Assembly (NCBI GenBank): GCA_024516035.1
Contig: CM044964.1
Location: 4,628,240-4,692,239 of the forward strand
DNA: 64,000 nucleotides
Direction: 5' to 3'
Source of the DNA: Bactericera cockerelli
Taxonomy: Eukaryota; Arthropoda; Insecta; Hemiptera; Triozidae
The notes under the pieces were generated by a model. It saw nothing but the letters and a program-made list of their open reading frames with translations, was not told the DNA's origin and ran no database searches. The translations under genes and the position numbers were made by a program. The stretch's first letter is position 1. Every line of letters begins with the position of its first letter. Below are positions 10,208 through 22,900 of this stretch, piece after piece.

Positions 10208-10376
10208 GGTCGAATTATGAAATAGGATTAGATTTAATCTTAGTGGACACTAACCCTTAACACGCCCTCTAGTGGGAGTTTCAACCAATCACAACACACT
10301 GAATTTCCACTGTAGGGCGTGTTAAGGGATATTGTCCACTAAGATCAAATCTAATCCTGTTTCATAATGCGACCCT
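10208..10376. mobile_element. Foldback MITE
   Basis: The arm with 'aggattagatttaatcttag' and 'tggacactaacccttaacac' is repeated inverted ('taagggatattgtccacta', 'agatcaaatctaatcctg'). A short loop lies at the centre. Confidence 0.75.
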
Positions 10377-10449
10377 TAGAAGTACTATTGCTCAACCACG
10401 TCTGCGTTTACGTCTTGAGCTGTGACTAGGGAACAAAAGTAGCCCATTC

Positions 10450-10604
10450 CAGAAACACTTTCTACTCTCCAAATTTCCGTTTCAACCGTCACACAACGCA
10501 CTCTGATTGGTTATTGCGTTCAAATTAACCAATGATAGAGCGTTGTGTGACAGTTGAAAGGGAGATTTGGAGATCATGAGAGGCGAAAATGTTTCTGGAA
10601 CGGT
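10450..10604. mobile_element. Foldback MITE
   Basis: The inverted arms pair 'ccagaaaca', 'tctccaaattt' and 'tcacacaacgc' with their complements near 10540-10600. The overlapping open frame (10589-10783) is not recognised as a gene. Confidence 0.7.
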
Positions 10605-10844
10605 CTACATGTAACGAGATTTCTGGAACGGTCTACATGCGTCTCGCAACGCATCGGGCAAAGTTACAACGGAAATACACTGAAGGAGTGGTCCGCGGCT
10701 GGCCGCGAGAAGTGGAAGTGAGGGCAAAACATAGAGGATGTCAAGACGCATCTTTTGACTATAAAAAATGGAGCTTCGGATAAACGAGGCCCAAGTTACA
10801 ACGATTTTGCTTTTTGTAATTGACCATTTAAATTGTATCTACGA

Positions 10845-11050
10845 CGGGGGCTTTACCTTCCATTCGCTGGAAACTCACAGAACAGTCAAATAATTGACCT
10901 CACCCAGCCTGAGTGGTTGCGAGAATAGCCAGCATCACGAGGATTCGAAATTGAATGGTTACGCATCCAAATCCTAGCCTCGCTGGACGCTGCTTAACTT
11001 TATTGACTGAATGAGAACTAATGTATTCAATCGGTCATGGACCTTGGCCC
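10845..11050 (-). repeat. 5S-headed SINE (family F)
   Basis: It has core 'ctcacccagcctgagtgg' and the 5S-like head ('ctggacgctgcttaacttta') on the reverse strand. The A-rich tail is missing. Confidence 0.75.
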
Positions 11051-11640
11051 TAGAATTTTGGTCACGTCATTGAGATTTACTTGTTTTTGTGAGGATAGGA
11101 AAATCTTCTAAAGACACCCAGCCACCTCACTCCCTGCGGTGTGGGATTTCTACCCACTAAAAACCTATCCTCCGAAGACGTAGGAAATTTACTTACCATT
11201 GTTATTTTATCTCAGGATGACGGTTGAGTTTGAAAGTACCGTGGAATTTTATTGCTATCCATTTTCAACTTGAGGACGTCTTGTTGCACCTGCAGTTTTC
11301 ACAACACGAAAGTGAGATCCTCTTATTATTATTACGCCATTGGTTTTTCGTAAAAAGAATTCTCCAAATTTATGAAGAACAATAAAATAATTAACTTAAT
11401 TTAGGTTTTAGTAAAATAGTTAGTTACAGGTAAAAAATTTCTTCAAATGTTTGAAAAGAGAAAAGTGATCCTATTACAATCGTGTTATTTCTTCGCTGAA
11501 TCGAAAGAGAAAATATTAAAATATTTATTTTGCAAAATTAATAACATTGAATCATTTACATTGGTTTTCATTTTCATATACATAAATAATCACCGGATAT
11601 AGGATGTCATGATGAACCTCCCCTTTAGCTCCGCGTAAGT
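11051..11640. other. Spacer
   Basis: I see no gene or clear repeat. From ~11555 the sequence is the parent of the degraded duplicate at 16291-17770. Confidence 0.5.
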
Positions 11641-11735
11641 ATACCAAAGAGGGAAAATTTGCGGTAGCTCTCGGTTTACTAACTTCTAGATTTGTAAACC
11701 GGGAGCCACCGCAAATTTCTCCTCTTTGGTATCCT
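11641..11735. repeat. Perfect-like palindrome (~40-bp arms)
   Basis: 'taccaaagagg' ... 'gcggtagctctcggttta' is mirrored by 'taaaccgggagccaccgc' ... 'cctctttggta'. It is probably a small foldback MITE. A degraded image is at ~16370-16440. Confidence 0.75.
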
Positions 11736-11759
11736 TACTAGATCATTCAAAGTGGCTGA

Positions 11760-11955
11760 GATAGGGGTTTTACCCTCCATTCGCTGGATACTCACAAACC
11801 ATCTACATACACATTAACCTCACCTCTGGTTGGATCTAGCCAACATCACAAGGCTTCCAATTTGAGTGGTCACTCATCAAATCCTCACCTTGCTAGTCGT
11901 TGCTTAACTTCAGTTATCTGATGAGGACTGGTGTATTCAACGAACCATCGCGTTG
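11760..11955 (-). repeat. 5S-headed SINE (family F)
   Basis: It has core and 5S-like head in reverse orientation. A degraded image of it lies at ~16443-16625. Confidence 0.7.
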
Positions 11956-12027
11956 CTGGCACTCAAAGGTTTTATTAAGATTTGGGACTTATTGAAATTT
12001 TCGCGCAGTTCGCGAGATTTTTTCCCA

Positions 12028-12505
12028 ACAAAAGTGCACTGGTAGTGAAGTGAACTGATAGTCTGGTAATTCAGGTAACGAAGTGATTCGGTGGTTCGAA
12101 CCACACCCAGTGCATGAATTTTTCCTCATTAATTTGACCACATAATAATAAGACTCTGAGGGTTAGGTGGTAGAAAATGCTTCAAGCATTAACCTCGCCT
12201 GGTGGTTACCTTCCACTGAATTATTATTATTATTTTCAAAATAATATCCAGTATCCACTGTATCTCGTAAAAGGTGGTAAAAAATGTTTTGGTGGTGGAA
12301 AATGCTTTGAGCATTAATCTCGCCTGGTTGTTACCTTCCACTAAATTATTATTATTATTACATATTTTCAAAATAATATCCAGTATCCACTGTATCTCGT
12401 AAAAGGTGGTAGAAAATGTTTTGGTGGTGGAAAATGCTTTGAGAATTAACCTCGCCTGGTGGTTACCTAAATATCTTACGTACACTAAAGAGTGTTATTA
12501 TAATT
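12028..12505 (+). repeat. SINE family C with tandemly triplicated tail
   Basis: A complete tRNA-like head is followed by three copies of a ~130-bp tail unit ('ggtggtagaaaatgctt', 'cctcgcctggtggttacctt', '(att)n', 'atccagtatccactgtatct'). The ORF at 12189-12485 is repeat-derived. Confidence 0.8.
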
Positions 12506-13221
12506 AATTATTATATCGATATGAAAGGACACAACTTTTACAAGGTCACACAATTTTGAGTATTTTTTTTTCTTTTTTTCACGAACTAGGACTTTCAAAG
12601 ATTTTATTTGTTTTACATTTCACCTTATTATTTGCATTTCTTTTAATAAAACCTATATGCAGTGGAAATTAGTTATCATACTGCTTTTAACGGTCAAATT
12701 TTATTTCTAGTTTTTATCAAGTATCTATCAAAAAAACAAAAAACGAATTTTGAAATACCTACCACAAAATATTAAAACACTATGCAAGGTTAAGATTTTT
12801 TATTTATTTATTTTAAAATTAAAGTACCTACTTTACTTCTTAATCTTCGAAATAATTTAATGCACATCTTTTCAATACTCTTGAGAACGAAAAAAAACTT
12901 GCACAAATGATTCAGGAAGGAAAAATAATAGATTTCCTACTATTCATACAGCACAGACTAGAATAGAAGTTCCAGAAGGGTGTATGCAGGAGGGATGACT
13001 TCATGGATTTTGTGCACGTTAGGAAGGTACCTAGAAATCTATGTACCATAAATTGTCTATGTACTTACGTTTGTGTACAGAATTATAGACACAGCACAGA
13101 GATAGTACATGGGTATAATATCCTGCTGTCCTGCACTCTGCAATGATGCATAAAAAAGGCTCTACAATTTACATTAACAAATATAATGGATTTCATTTCT
13201 AATATAATTATGTACTATGTA

Positions 13222-13365
13222 GTTATCATATTTGTGTTAATCACTTTCGCGATATCACAACTACTCAAACTCGCTTTACTAAATCTACGCTGAAACCGGG
13301 ACTTGAACCACCGACCTCCAGGTTACAAGTCCGCCGCCTTATCGATCAAGCTACTGAAGTCGGTT
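13222..13365 (-). repeat. tRNA-derived SINE (family A), complete
   Basis: It has the full head, family tail and 'gttatcatatttgtgtta' end in reverse orientation. Confidence 0.85.
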
Positions 13366-13887
13366 TATTATGTACTATGTACATATATCTGAGAAGTAAC
13401 TCTTTTTTCGTCATGAGAAGTAGATCAGAGCAGACCTATATTTCTTAGCGTATTATTTTCAAACTTATTTTCAATTTTGTGTTAACTTCCCTTGTCCTAG
13501 AGGAGCGCGTTAAATTTTAAAGTGCTACAAATTTTTTTCTCTTTCTGAATATTAATTCGAAAAAATATTCCATTGACATTTCATTTTTGAATTAATTTTT
13601 AAATAGCGTCCCTCTTTCCCTCCAATTCATAACTTGGACTTTGGATTCTACAATCTTAGTAGATAACGCCCACTCACCAATCATTGATTACTACGACATC
13701 CGGTCTTAGCTACCTGTTTAGTTGAACATACCTATAGAGTCATACACACCGTCTTACGTAACTACTAACTATCTACTTCTCAAGCAATATTTTAAAATTT
13801 TGACGTTGACAAGCTTTGCTAGCTGTATATCTATTTATTTATTTATCTATTGACATTATTTATTTTATCTATTGACAAATCGTTATC
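13366..13887 (+). other. Spacer / probable 5' UTR of a non-LTR element
   Basis: There is no gene. The last ~70 bp (ATTTATTTATTT runs) directly precede ORF1 and may be its 5' UTR. Confidence 0.4.
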
Positions 13888-14679
13888 ATGGGATCTTCTG
13901 AGCAATCAACCTCTTCTGTCCATATGGACAAGTACGTTCTGCAGCTGGAGAAGAGAATCTTGGAGCAGGAGCAGTTGATCGCGCTACTCAATGAGAAGTT
14001 GGCTGCTGTGACATCTTCATCCAAGGCTGGTGCTGAGGCGGGAACATCTGGTACCGGTGGGCGTTTTGTATCGCGCAAACCTGATGATCGCGGCGTATCT
14101 TTCGTTGGTTCAAGAAAGAGCGACAACGTTCATGTCGTTGCCAATACGAAATACACATCGTATTTTGTATCGCGTGTCCATCCAGATGTGACTGCTGAAG
14201 TTCTTGCCAAGGATCTGCTCGCCAATGTTGAGGAGATGTCATCAGTCAGGTGCACAAAGATGAAGACCAGACACACATCCTATGCTTCGTTTCAAGTCGT
14301 CATCCCAGCTGATCAGGGTCATTTGGTGGAGTCTGATGGTGCATGGCCGGAGGGTTCCTTCGTGAAGTTATTCTCCGGACGTTTGCTCCCTGCATATGTC
14401 AAGGAATGTTTCGACTCCAATTCTCCACCTAAAGTACCTGAGAAGCCCAAGGTGCCGGCATTGAAGAAGTCTGATTCGTCATCATCGGTGAAAACAACTG
14501 GTATTCAGAATAAAGCACCTGCCTCCTCGAGTTCTCCAAGCAATGCTAGACATGCTGGATCTTCTCCCGCAAGCAGTGTCTCTGTCTCCAACAAACCGGC
14601 TAAAGCAGGATCAGCAGGAAAACCTGACCCCAAGTCTCCAAAAAACTCACGTCTTCGCAGCGGAGCCAGAAACGTGTAA
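13888..14679 (+). CDS. Non-LTR retrotransposon ORF1 protein
   Basis: This is a 263-aa open frame starting MGSSEQSTSSVHMD. Residues ~11-35 form a short heptad-like coiled coil (KYVLQLEKRILEQEQLIALL). Residues ~90-175 contain a block seen in ORF1 proteins of CR1/Jockey-type elements: YFVSRVHPDVTAEVLAK, then CTKMKTRHTSYASFQVVIPA and a WPEGSFVK segment. The C-terminal third is low-complexity Ser/Pro/Lys/Ala. Such proteins bind element RNA into ribonucleoprotein particles. No CCHC knuckle is visible. The decayed ORF2 of the same element follows at once (14690-16290). This frame is intact although ORF2 is broken. Its composition is more GC-rich than the flanks. Confidence 0.75.
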   Translation: MGSSEQSTSSVHMDKYVLQLEKRILEQEQLIALLNEKLAAVTSSSKAGAEAGTSGTGGRFVSRKPDDRGVSFVGSRKSDNVHVVANTKYTSYFVSRVHPDVTAEVLAKDLLANVEEMSSVRCTKMKTRHTSYASFQVVIPADQGHLVESDGAWPEGSFVKLFSGRLLPAYVKECFDSNSPPKVPEKPKVPALKKSDSSSSVKTTGIQNKAPASSSSPSNARHAGSSPASSVSVSNKPAKAGSAGKPDPKSPKNSRLRSGARNV

Positions 14680-14689
14680 CATCTCAATC

Positions 14690-16290
14690 GTGTTTGTCTT
14701 GTTATTATCAGAACGTTGGCGGGATTCGAACCGGTTTCATGAACTGAAACGCAATGTTGAGCTTTGTGCTTATGATGTTATTTTTTTAGTTGAATCCTGG
14801 CTTAACGATGTTTTTTTCTGCCAGTGAAATCAGATTTCAGAATTACGACCTTTATCGTTCTGATAGAGATTTAATATTTCTAACAAGACACGCGGCGGTG
14901 GGGTGGTCATAGCTGTGCTCAGTAGATTAAGATCAAAGTTAGTACCTATTGACGTTCCTACATTATCTTATGACAATTTATTTGTTTCTTTACAGGTACA
15001 AAATGAGACATTTTTACTCGGATGCGCATACATTCCTCCTTCATCTGGTTTAGATGTTTATGTTGATCACTGTGCTACGGTTGAACGTTTGTGCTTGAGT
15101 TTTCCTGATGCGAGGATTTATCTGGCGGGTGACTACAACCTTAATACTGCAATTTGGAACTTTGATGATGAATGTGGCTTACTTGTTGATTGTCCCCTTT
15201 CTTCTCCGGCAGTTCAGGTTTGCGAGTCATTCAACAGTCTTTCCTGTGTCAGGTTAACTCATTGCCTAACAATCACAATGTTTTTCTAGATTTACTGTTT
15301 TCTGTTGACAGAAATGTGTTGACACATGAAGCACTTGATCTTTTACTTCCACATAATTATCATCATAATCCATTTTCTTTTGATATTGTGCTTGGACAAC
15401 ACGTCGATTTTTTTCCTCAGGATTCTGTTGTGTTTGATTATGGTAAGTGTGATGTAAAAGCTCTCAAGCATTTCCTATCTACTGTTGATTGGACCTCTCT
15501 ACTTAGCCACAAGGATTTAAATGCTGTTGTTCAATCTCTTTACGAAGTTCTTTCTGCTGGGATTGAACTTAGTACTCCACAGAAACGTATTTATTCCAGT
15601 ACATATCCTCGGTGGTTTTCAAGTGAGTTGAGAAAATTGACAGTGGAAAAGAAAAAAGCTCACGCCTCATTCAAACGTTCTCGCCTTCAGTCTGATTACA
15701 TTCGTTTTTCTGTTTTGAGAGGTCAGTGTAAGTTTCTCAGTAACAAATGTTATAAAGATCACTTGGACAATGTAAGCAGGTCTATTAAGTCAAATCCCAA
15801 ATACTTCTGGAAATATTCAGAAGAATCACGGAAAGTTCATGGTATTCCTAAGCAAATGTCTCTTGATGGTGTGACGTGCTCAACTCCTCGAGATATTGCC
15901 AATTTATTCTCAAATTCATTTTCTTCTGCGTATCAGGAATCTCTTGAACAAAATCCAGTCTATCCGGATAGGGATATCATCGACTTCAATACTTGTCAGT
16001 TTACCAGCAATGAGGTTTTTCTTGCTCTGTCTTCTCTTCCTTTAAAATTTTCTTCCGGACCTGACAATATTCCTCCATTCATCTTGAGAAAATGTGCATC
16101 TATCTTGACTTCTCCCCTTTCAATTATTTTCAACCGTTCTCTGTCTTCTGGCTTCTTCCCTGATGCCTGGAAGTCAAGTTTTATTATTCCAATTTTCAAG
16201 ACTGGGGACAGGTGTAATGTTGGTAATTATCGAGGCGTTTGTATACAATCAGCCATTCCCAAAGTCTTGGATAAGTTGGTCACTACTGAA
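14690..16290 (+). pseudogene. Non-LTR ORF2 (endonuclease-RT), frameshifted and truncated
   Basis: Pieces in several frames add up to the start of a non-LTR ORF2. There is an apurinic-type endonuclease (YDVIFLVESWLNDV near 14770; GGGVVIAVLSRL near 14895; LLGCAYIPPSSG near 15030; IYLAGDYNLN near 15120) and the beginning of a reverse transcriptase (FSSGPDNIPPFILRK near 16060; FIIPIFKTGDRCNVGNYRGV near 16190). Frame changes occur near 14830 and 15285. The sequence stops just after the first RT blocks at ~16291, where it abuts the degraded copy of 11.55 kb. The catalytic RT motif is therefore absent. Confidence 0.8.
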
Positions 16291-17770
16291 TTCTTTACAT
16301 TGGTTTCATTTTGATAAACAAATAGGATCACGCTGGAAGATTACGTGATGAACCTCCCTTTGTGTGTATCCAAAGAGTGGAAATATTGAGTCTTTTCAAC
16401 TTCTGATTTTACTCGGGAGCCACCAATTTCTCCTCTTGGTCCTAAGGTCTTCAAAGGGTTGAATAGGGGTTTTACCCCCATTCCTGGAAATTAAAATCCT
16501 ATGAATCCATTCATTTTTGCACATGGCTTCCAATTTGAGTAGATCACAATCAAACCTCACTTGTAGTGGTTAACTTCAGTTATCTGTATGCAGGATCTTG
16601 GGTATGTCAAGAACCATCGCGGGCCTCGTTTTATTAGATTTTGACTTATTGAATTTTGCCTCCAGATTTTCCATCACAATACGTGTACTTATTTTGACCG
16701 AACGATAGCGGGTAATTCAAAACGAATGACGTGTTCAACCCCCCAGTGATTGGAATTTTTCTCATTAGTTGAGCCCAAATAATAGTCACTCATAAAAGTT
16801 TAGGTGGTAGAATATGCTTAAAAACATTAATTCCCTGGTGGTTACCTTCCATAAATTATATTCTTCAAATAAGTTCCAGATCCAAGATCTTGAAGGGGTT
16901 TAAAAAAGTTTTGGGGTAAAATGCTTTGACCCAATACTGCCTGGATGTCCTCGACTTTTTATTATTTACATATTTCAAAATATCCGAGATTGTCCTGATC
17001 TCTGTTTCTGTAGAAAAATTTTGGTTGGTAACTGCTTTGGAATTAGCCTCCCATTGTTTGGTCCCTCGTACATATATGTATTATAATATTAGAACCTTAG
17101 AGGACAATTTTCAGAGGAACAATTTTGAGTATTTTGTTTTTCTTTTTAAACATTGGACTTTCAAAGATTTTTTGTTAATTCACCTATATATTCTTCCTTC
17201 TTAAAAATATTTGAGGGAAATTGTTTTACTGCTTTTAACTCTTGTAGTTCTAGTTTTTGATTCAAGAGTCTCAAAAAAACAAAAACAATTTTGAAAATTA
17301 CCACAAATTTTAAAAACACTATGCAAGGAGATTTTTTATTTATTAATTTCTAAATTAAAATATATTTACCTTAATCTTGATATAATTTAATTGTGTAATC
17401 TTATTATACTTTGAAAGTAAAAAATTTTGCAAAATGATTCAGACAGGAAAATAATATATTTTACTTATTCATACATATTAATAATTGTTTTATGCATGTT
17501 CATGATTTTTGACACGTTAGGAAGGCTAGAAATTTGTACTTTGTCTTGTATTCGTTTGGTACGTTTATAGAACACACGAAATATTTTTCTTGCCTGCATC
17601 TGCATGATACATAAAGGCTCATACAATTTAATTAAAATTTTTATATTTCTTTTAATTATTTGTACTATGTAGTTATATATTTGTACATTTGTATAACTAT
17701 AAATGTTTATAATCTAGTAAGGGCTTGCCCGACATTACAACCCTGTTACACAAGCTATATTTTATTATTA
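16291..17770 (+). repeat. Degraded second copy of 11555-13370
   Basis: Colinear landmarks match with many small deletions: 'tttacattggtttcatttt' (11557), 'gatgaacctccc' (11612), 'gggagccacc' (11703), the 5S-headed SINE, the family C SINE and its tail, 'ggactttcaaagatttt' (12590), 'aacactatgcaagg' (12776), 'cacgttaggaagg' (13015), 'gtactatgtagttat' (13211), then the family A SINE. The copy is ~1.48 kb against ~1.82 kb. It cuts into an RT frame at one end. This looks like an unpolished long-read fill or an old duplication. Confidence 0.8.
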
Positions 17771-18240
17771 CTATTATATAATTCGAGTTGCGGTTCTTGA
17801 GTTCCATTTTTCTTAATTTTTTTGATCTTTAGTATAAGGGACCCAAAAAGGTAAGTAAAAAAAAAATATTACTATCGTGTTCAGCACTTAATATTAAACT
17901 GATTTAATATGTCGCACTCATGGTCTAGGATGGGAAAAATCTAGCACTCCCTAAAAGGTGTGAAACTGGGTGTGTCAAAAATTACAAGTAAGAATTTGTT
18001 TGGAGCTAAAAATTTAAGTAGATTTCAAGAATCTCATAAAAAATAGGGAATTTAATTTAAAATTCCTAATGTTACCTTGAAATAACCTTTTAGGGGTCAG
18101 CCGAGAAACTTTTAGAGATCACCATCGAATGTCCCCTTTAGAGCTATGAAAGTGATCTTGAACAGATTTTTCCTATCATCAGTAGTTTAGAGATATTTTA
18201 ATGTCTCGTTTGCAATGGGACACCCTGTATGTTACATATA
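17771..18240. repeat. Truncated MITE-like end
   Basis: The right end reads 'gggacaccctgta' at 18223-18235, like the other CAGGGTG-ended elements here. The matching left end is missing, apparently lost at the 17.77-kb junction. Confidence 0.45.
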
Positions 18241-18640
18241 TTATATTATAATTATTATATACTGGCTGATTATTTAAAGTTAGCAACAGTACATAATTTT
18301 AAGTACATTAAATCATGTGCTACGTCATTTTGTCTTTTTATATTTTTCTCTTGTGGCGTTATCAATTTAATGGGGGATCGATTCTAATCATTTTTCCGCT
18401 GTTACCGTTTTAATATTCTAACTTCTACCAATTTTCCGACCCCATTCAGTTAGAGTAAAGTTGATGTGAGCAGCTAGAAACATGCAGCAAGTGATGGATA
18501 AAACCCCTATTGCAAAACAAAAAAAAATCTTAGAAAGTTAAGCTCAAGCAAAGTCATCAACAAATCTGTTCAATAAAACAATCAAAGTCTTCCTAATAGA
18601 ACTTTTTACTTCCAAGTTCAGAAAGAGAAGGTACGGAAGA
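18241..18640. other. Spacer
   Basis: AT-rich. I see no feature. Confidence 0.5.
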
Positions 18641-18965
18641 CTTTAATTAGTTTTCAAACAACAACAATTTTCCTTGATTTTTCCCCTCAACCTTAAAATA
18701 ATTCAGTATGGAGAGAGTGCAGTGCAGTGAGATTAGAAGGAGATGAGGGAAAGATTGTTTGGTCGATAAAACATTCATTTGTTTGTATCCAAGTTGTCTG
18801 AAGATTTTTTTCGTTGCGAATAATAGAATAAGGAGGGGAGAGAAAGAGTGCGAAAGGTAATGAGTGAGAGAGGAAAAGAAGACATAAGAGTGAAAAAGAG
18901 AGAGAAAGAGAGTTCGAGAAAAAAGAGCTGACAAGAAATAATGAGAGAAAGAAAGAGAGAGAATG

Positions 18966-19001
<36 letters not shown>

Positions 19002-19400
19002 AAAAGAGAGACAAAGAGAAAGATAAAGGCAGGATGAAGAAAAGAAACTAAAGGGTAATGGAAAAGTGGAGAATAAAAGAATACGGAAAGAAAAAACCCA
19101 TTTAGAAAAATTGAAGAGCAGAATAAACAGACATTGTCAAAATGAAAGCAAAAAAGAAGAACAATAAGAAGAAGATAAAAAAATAAGAAGAAGCGACAAA
19201 AGTGGTCATGAAAAAAACAGGAGAATGATTGATTGATAGAGGAGACACTAGAAAAGTTTGGAGTAGAGAAGGGCGAGACTGGTGAAGAAAAGAAGGAATG
19301 GAAACAGTGAGTATGGATGATAAAGAAGGAGGAACGGCAGACAAACAATTAGTTAAGTATGAAACGATTGAGGGAGATTGAGGGGGGGGGGACTATCTAA
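18641..19400. repeat. Purine-rich (GA/GAAA) tract
   Basis: Strong strand asymmetry with a (GA)n core at ~18960-19000. The long open frame on the minus strand (Ser/Phe/Leu-rich) is compositional. Confidence 0.85.
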
Positions 19401-19403
19401 ACC

Positions 19404-19545
19404 TCACAGTCTTATTATTATGTGGTCACAAGCTGAAAGCAATGAGGATAAATTCATGCATTGAGCGGGATTTGAACTAACGGATCCCTACGCTACCTGG
19501 ATTACCAGATTAGCGCGTTAACCAATTGACTATCAGTGCACAAAT
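19404..19545 (-). repeat. tRNA-derived SINE (family C)
   Basis: The head 'gcactgatagtcaattgg' in reverse orientation is followed by the tail with 'tgaatttatcctcattgc'. Confidence 0.75.
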
Positions 19546-19989
19546 GTACAATGTAGAAATACCATTTCTACCAATACCATTTCAGAAGACACTTAAATAC
19601 TATGTACCTATCATATTTAATTTCCTTTTTTTTAAGTTTTTTTTTTTTTATTTATGATACTCATTCATTTTCACCTAAATGGGTAACTAGGTACTAGATC
19701 TTTATCATACGATTTTTTTTTTTTTTAATATATATTTTTTTTTATATATTTATTTTTTCCTGTCTTCTGAGTATCATCTTCAATTGAATTTATTTATATA
19801 ATCATCTTCATCCCCCTCCCCCTTTTTTCCCCCCTTTCTCTTCAATGTTCAGTGATATCTAGTGTACCCATTTAAGCCAAATAGGTATCATCTTTTATAT
19901 AGATTTGTGTTTCATTGATAAAACAAGGTCACTTGTTTTATATTTTGTAACACTTCCTATCTAATTTAATTCCCCCCCCCCCTTTTTTT
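19546..19989 (+). other. T/C-rich leader of the following non-LTR element
   Basis: Poly-T, then C-rich sequence directly before ORF2 at 19990. No ORF1 is visible, so the element is either 5'-truncated or lacks ORF1. The exact 5' end was not found. Confidence 0.4.
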
Positions 19990-22900
19990 ATGTCATTTGA
20001 TAATGATGTGTTTATTTTTCCAGGTAATGTGTATTCGTCAAGTTCTGATGTCAGTGATTTCCAAGATTCTCAGTCGTCAGATGGTTCTCTTCCATTATCT
20101 GCAGCGTTATTGCAACACTTGACCCCCTTCTCCGCCTCATTCAGAGTTGCCCATATTAATGCACAGAGTTTGGTGGGGCATCATGCTGATCTCTTATCCA
20201 CGTTCAATAATAACTGTTTTCATGCGATTCTCATTTCAGAAACATTTTTGAAACCCTCCTTACCTGATGTTATTGCTGCTATTCCTGGCTATCAGTTGAT
20301 AAGAAACGATAGACTTCATTCGGGATGTGGTGGTGTGGGAATCTACCTTCGTGACGGCATTGGATATTCTATTATTCAATGTTCTGATCCGAATGTTAAG
20401 AACACCATAGAATATATTCTATTGGAAGTTCACTACTGTCACAAGAAGCTCATGTTGGTTGTTGTTTATAGGCCTCCCAGAGTTGCCTACTCTGATAATC
20501 TACATACTCTCCTTAGTACCTATCTGCCTTTCTATGATGATGTCATAATTATGGGTGACTTTAATTGCAATCTTGACATAAATAATATTTTATCTAAAAG
20601 ATTCAAGGATCTAGTAAAATCTGTTGGTTTATCTATTTTGCCTTCCAACTCTACTTTTCATTTAGATAACTACCAGAGTTTGCTAGATTTGGCAATTGTT
20701 AAGTCATCTAATAAAGTACAGTATTACGGACAAATCTCCGCGCCTGGTTTTTCACATCATGATTTAATCTTTATGGCCTACCAATTAGGTAGAGTTAAAT
20801 ATTCTCTTAGAAAAATCAAGTTCAGGGATTTTCGTAATATGAATGTTGATAATTTGATTAGAGATGCAGAAAGGTGTAATTGGAATTGTTTGACTCAACT
20901 GAATGATGTAGACGCCAAAGTTGAAGAATTTACCAATATGATATCTTCCCTTCTGAACAAGCACGCTCCGTTCAAAAATGCCAAAGTAAAATACCCACCT
21001 ACACAGTGGCTCACCCCTGAGATATTGAAGCTCATGAAGCAAAGAGATCGCGCATTTGTTAAGTACAAGCATTCCCGCTCTCAACATCATTTTGATAAAT
21101 TTAAAATTTTAAGGAATCGTTGTACTCGATCTGTTCGTGATGCACGAGAGCTTTATATATCTGAAGGGATAGCTTCTTGTCGTGATGAGAAATCACTTTG
21201 GCAGTTTTTAAGAAGTCTTGGTATTAATGTGGATTCTTCAACTAAACATCTTGATCCTCGGTTTAGTTTGGATGATCTCAATACTTTTTTTGTTACACCT
21301 CCTGTTAACATTAATCCAACACACAAGCTGAATGTGATTGATTCTATTCTGAGACAACCCAACCCAACACATCCAGAGTTTAGTTTTGATGAGATTTCTT
21401 GTCAAGATGTTAGACATGCTCTCAGTAGCATAAAGTCTAATGCGTCTGGTTATGATGGTCTTTCAATTAAGTTTCTGAAAATTATTCTGGATTTCATTGT
21501 GATCCCTTTAACCCACATTGTTAATAATTCACTTTCTTCGGGTAACTTTCCTACACAATGGAAAATTGGTCGTGTTCTTCCCTTACCCAAAAATTCCAAA
21601 CCAACAGGATTAAACAATTTTAGGCCTATATCTCTTCTTCCAGTACTATCAAAAGTCCTTGAGAAAATAGTTCATCGTCAAATAATTAATTTTTCCAATT
21701 TAAATAATTTGTTTAATCCTTTTCAATCTGGGTTTCGGCCGGGTCACAGCACTACAACTGCTCTGATTAAAGTAACTGATGACATACGTAAAAGTATGGA
21801 CAGTACCAAAGTTACAATTTTGTTACTTTCAGACTTTAGTAAGGCTTTTGATTCGGTTGATTTTGACATTCTTCTTACCAAACTTTCAAAACATTTCAAT
21901 TTTTCTCCCATTGTACTTCATTGGTTTAATACCTATTTACGGGGTCGTCAGCAATACGTTTTTAATCAAGACTCAACTTCTGGCTTACTATCAATAGTAG
22001 CTGGAGTACCTCAAGGCAGTATATTAGGACCTATACTATTTTCAATATTCATTAATGACATATCTTTCGTTTTTAAATACTGTACCTATCATCTTTATGC
22101 TGATGACTTACAACTCTACATTGAAACTACTGTGGATAATATCAACGAAGCAATCCTCAAGATGAATGAAGTCTAGCTGGGGGACGTTAAACAGGGAGAA
22201 GACCAGTGTCTCGCTAGAGGACTATAAACAGAGAACAGACTAGCCAACCCTTACAAGCCAGGCTAGCTTGCAGTTTCCTAAGGGTTTAATGGCTTGTACA
22301 GAAAAGTCCAAGTCCTCATGATGGTTGATCGCACATAGAAATATGTGGTTCAGGACGAGCCAACTTTGAAATAAAGTTGGCTGGAGACCATCACTCACCC
22401 CTCCAGCTGTAGCCAAGCTGGCTACAACAACAACAACAACATGAATGAAGATCTTGAAGCTTTGAGAGTCTGGACTTTAAACCATGGCATCATTCCAAAT
22501 TCTAAAAAGTTTCAATCCATTATAATAGGATCTCCACCACTTTTACATCAGGTCGCTCAGTCCCAAATTCCTTCCATTATATTTAATTCTGAGATTATTC
22601 CTTTATCATCTACTGTTAAAAATCTTGGGTTAATTTTTGATGCAGATCTTAAGTGGAATTCTCAAGTTGTTAATATTGGTAAAAAAGTGTATCGAAAGTT
22701 TCATTCTCTGAAACGTTTGCAAAAGTTTCTGCCTCGTAAGACAAAGCAACTCCTATGCACATCTCTTATATTTCCTTTAATTGAATATGCTGGAACTGCT
22801 ATGTCAAATATCAATGCGAACCTTCTTTATAAACTTCAAACGTTACAAAATGCTTGTGTTCGATACATTTTTGGATTGAAGAAATTTGACCATGTTTCAC

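Noticed and set aside
18647..19348. 233-codon minus-strand ORF
   Set aside because: Phe/Ser/Leu-rich translation of a purine tract, with no recognisable domain.
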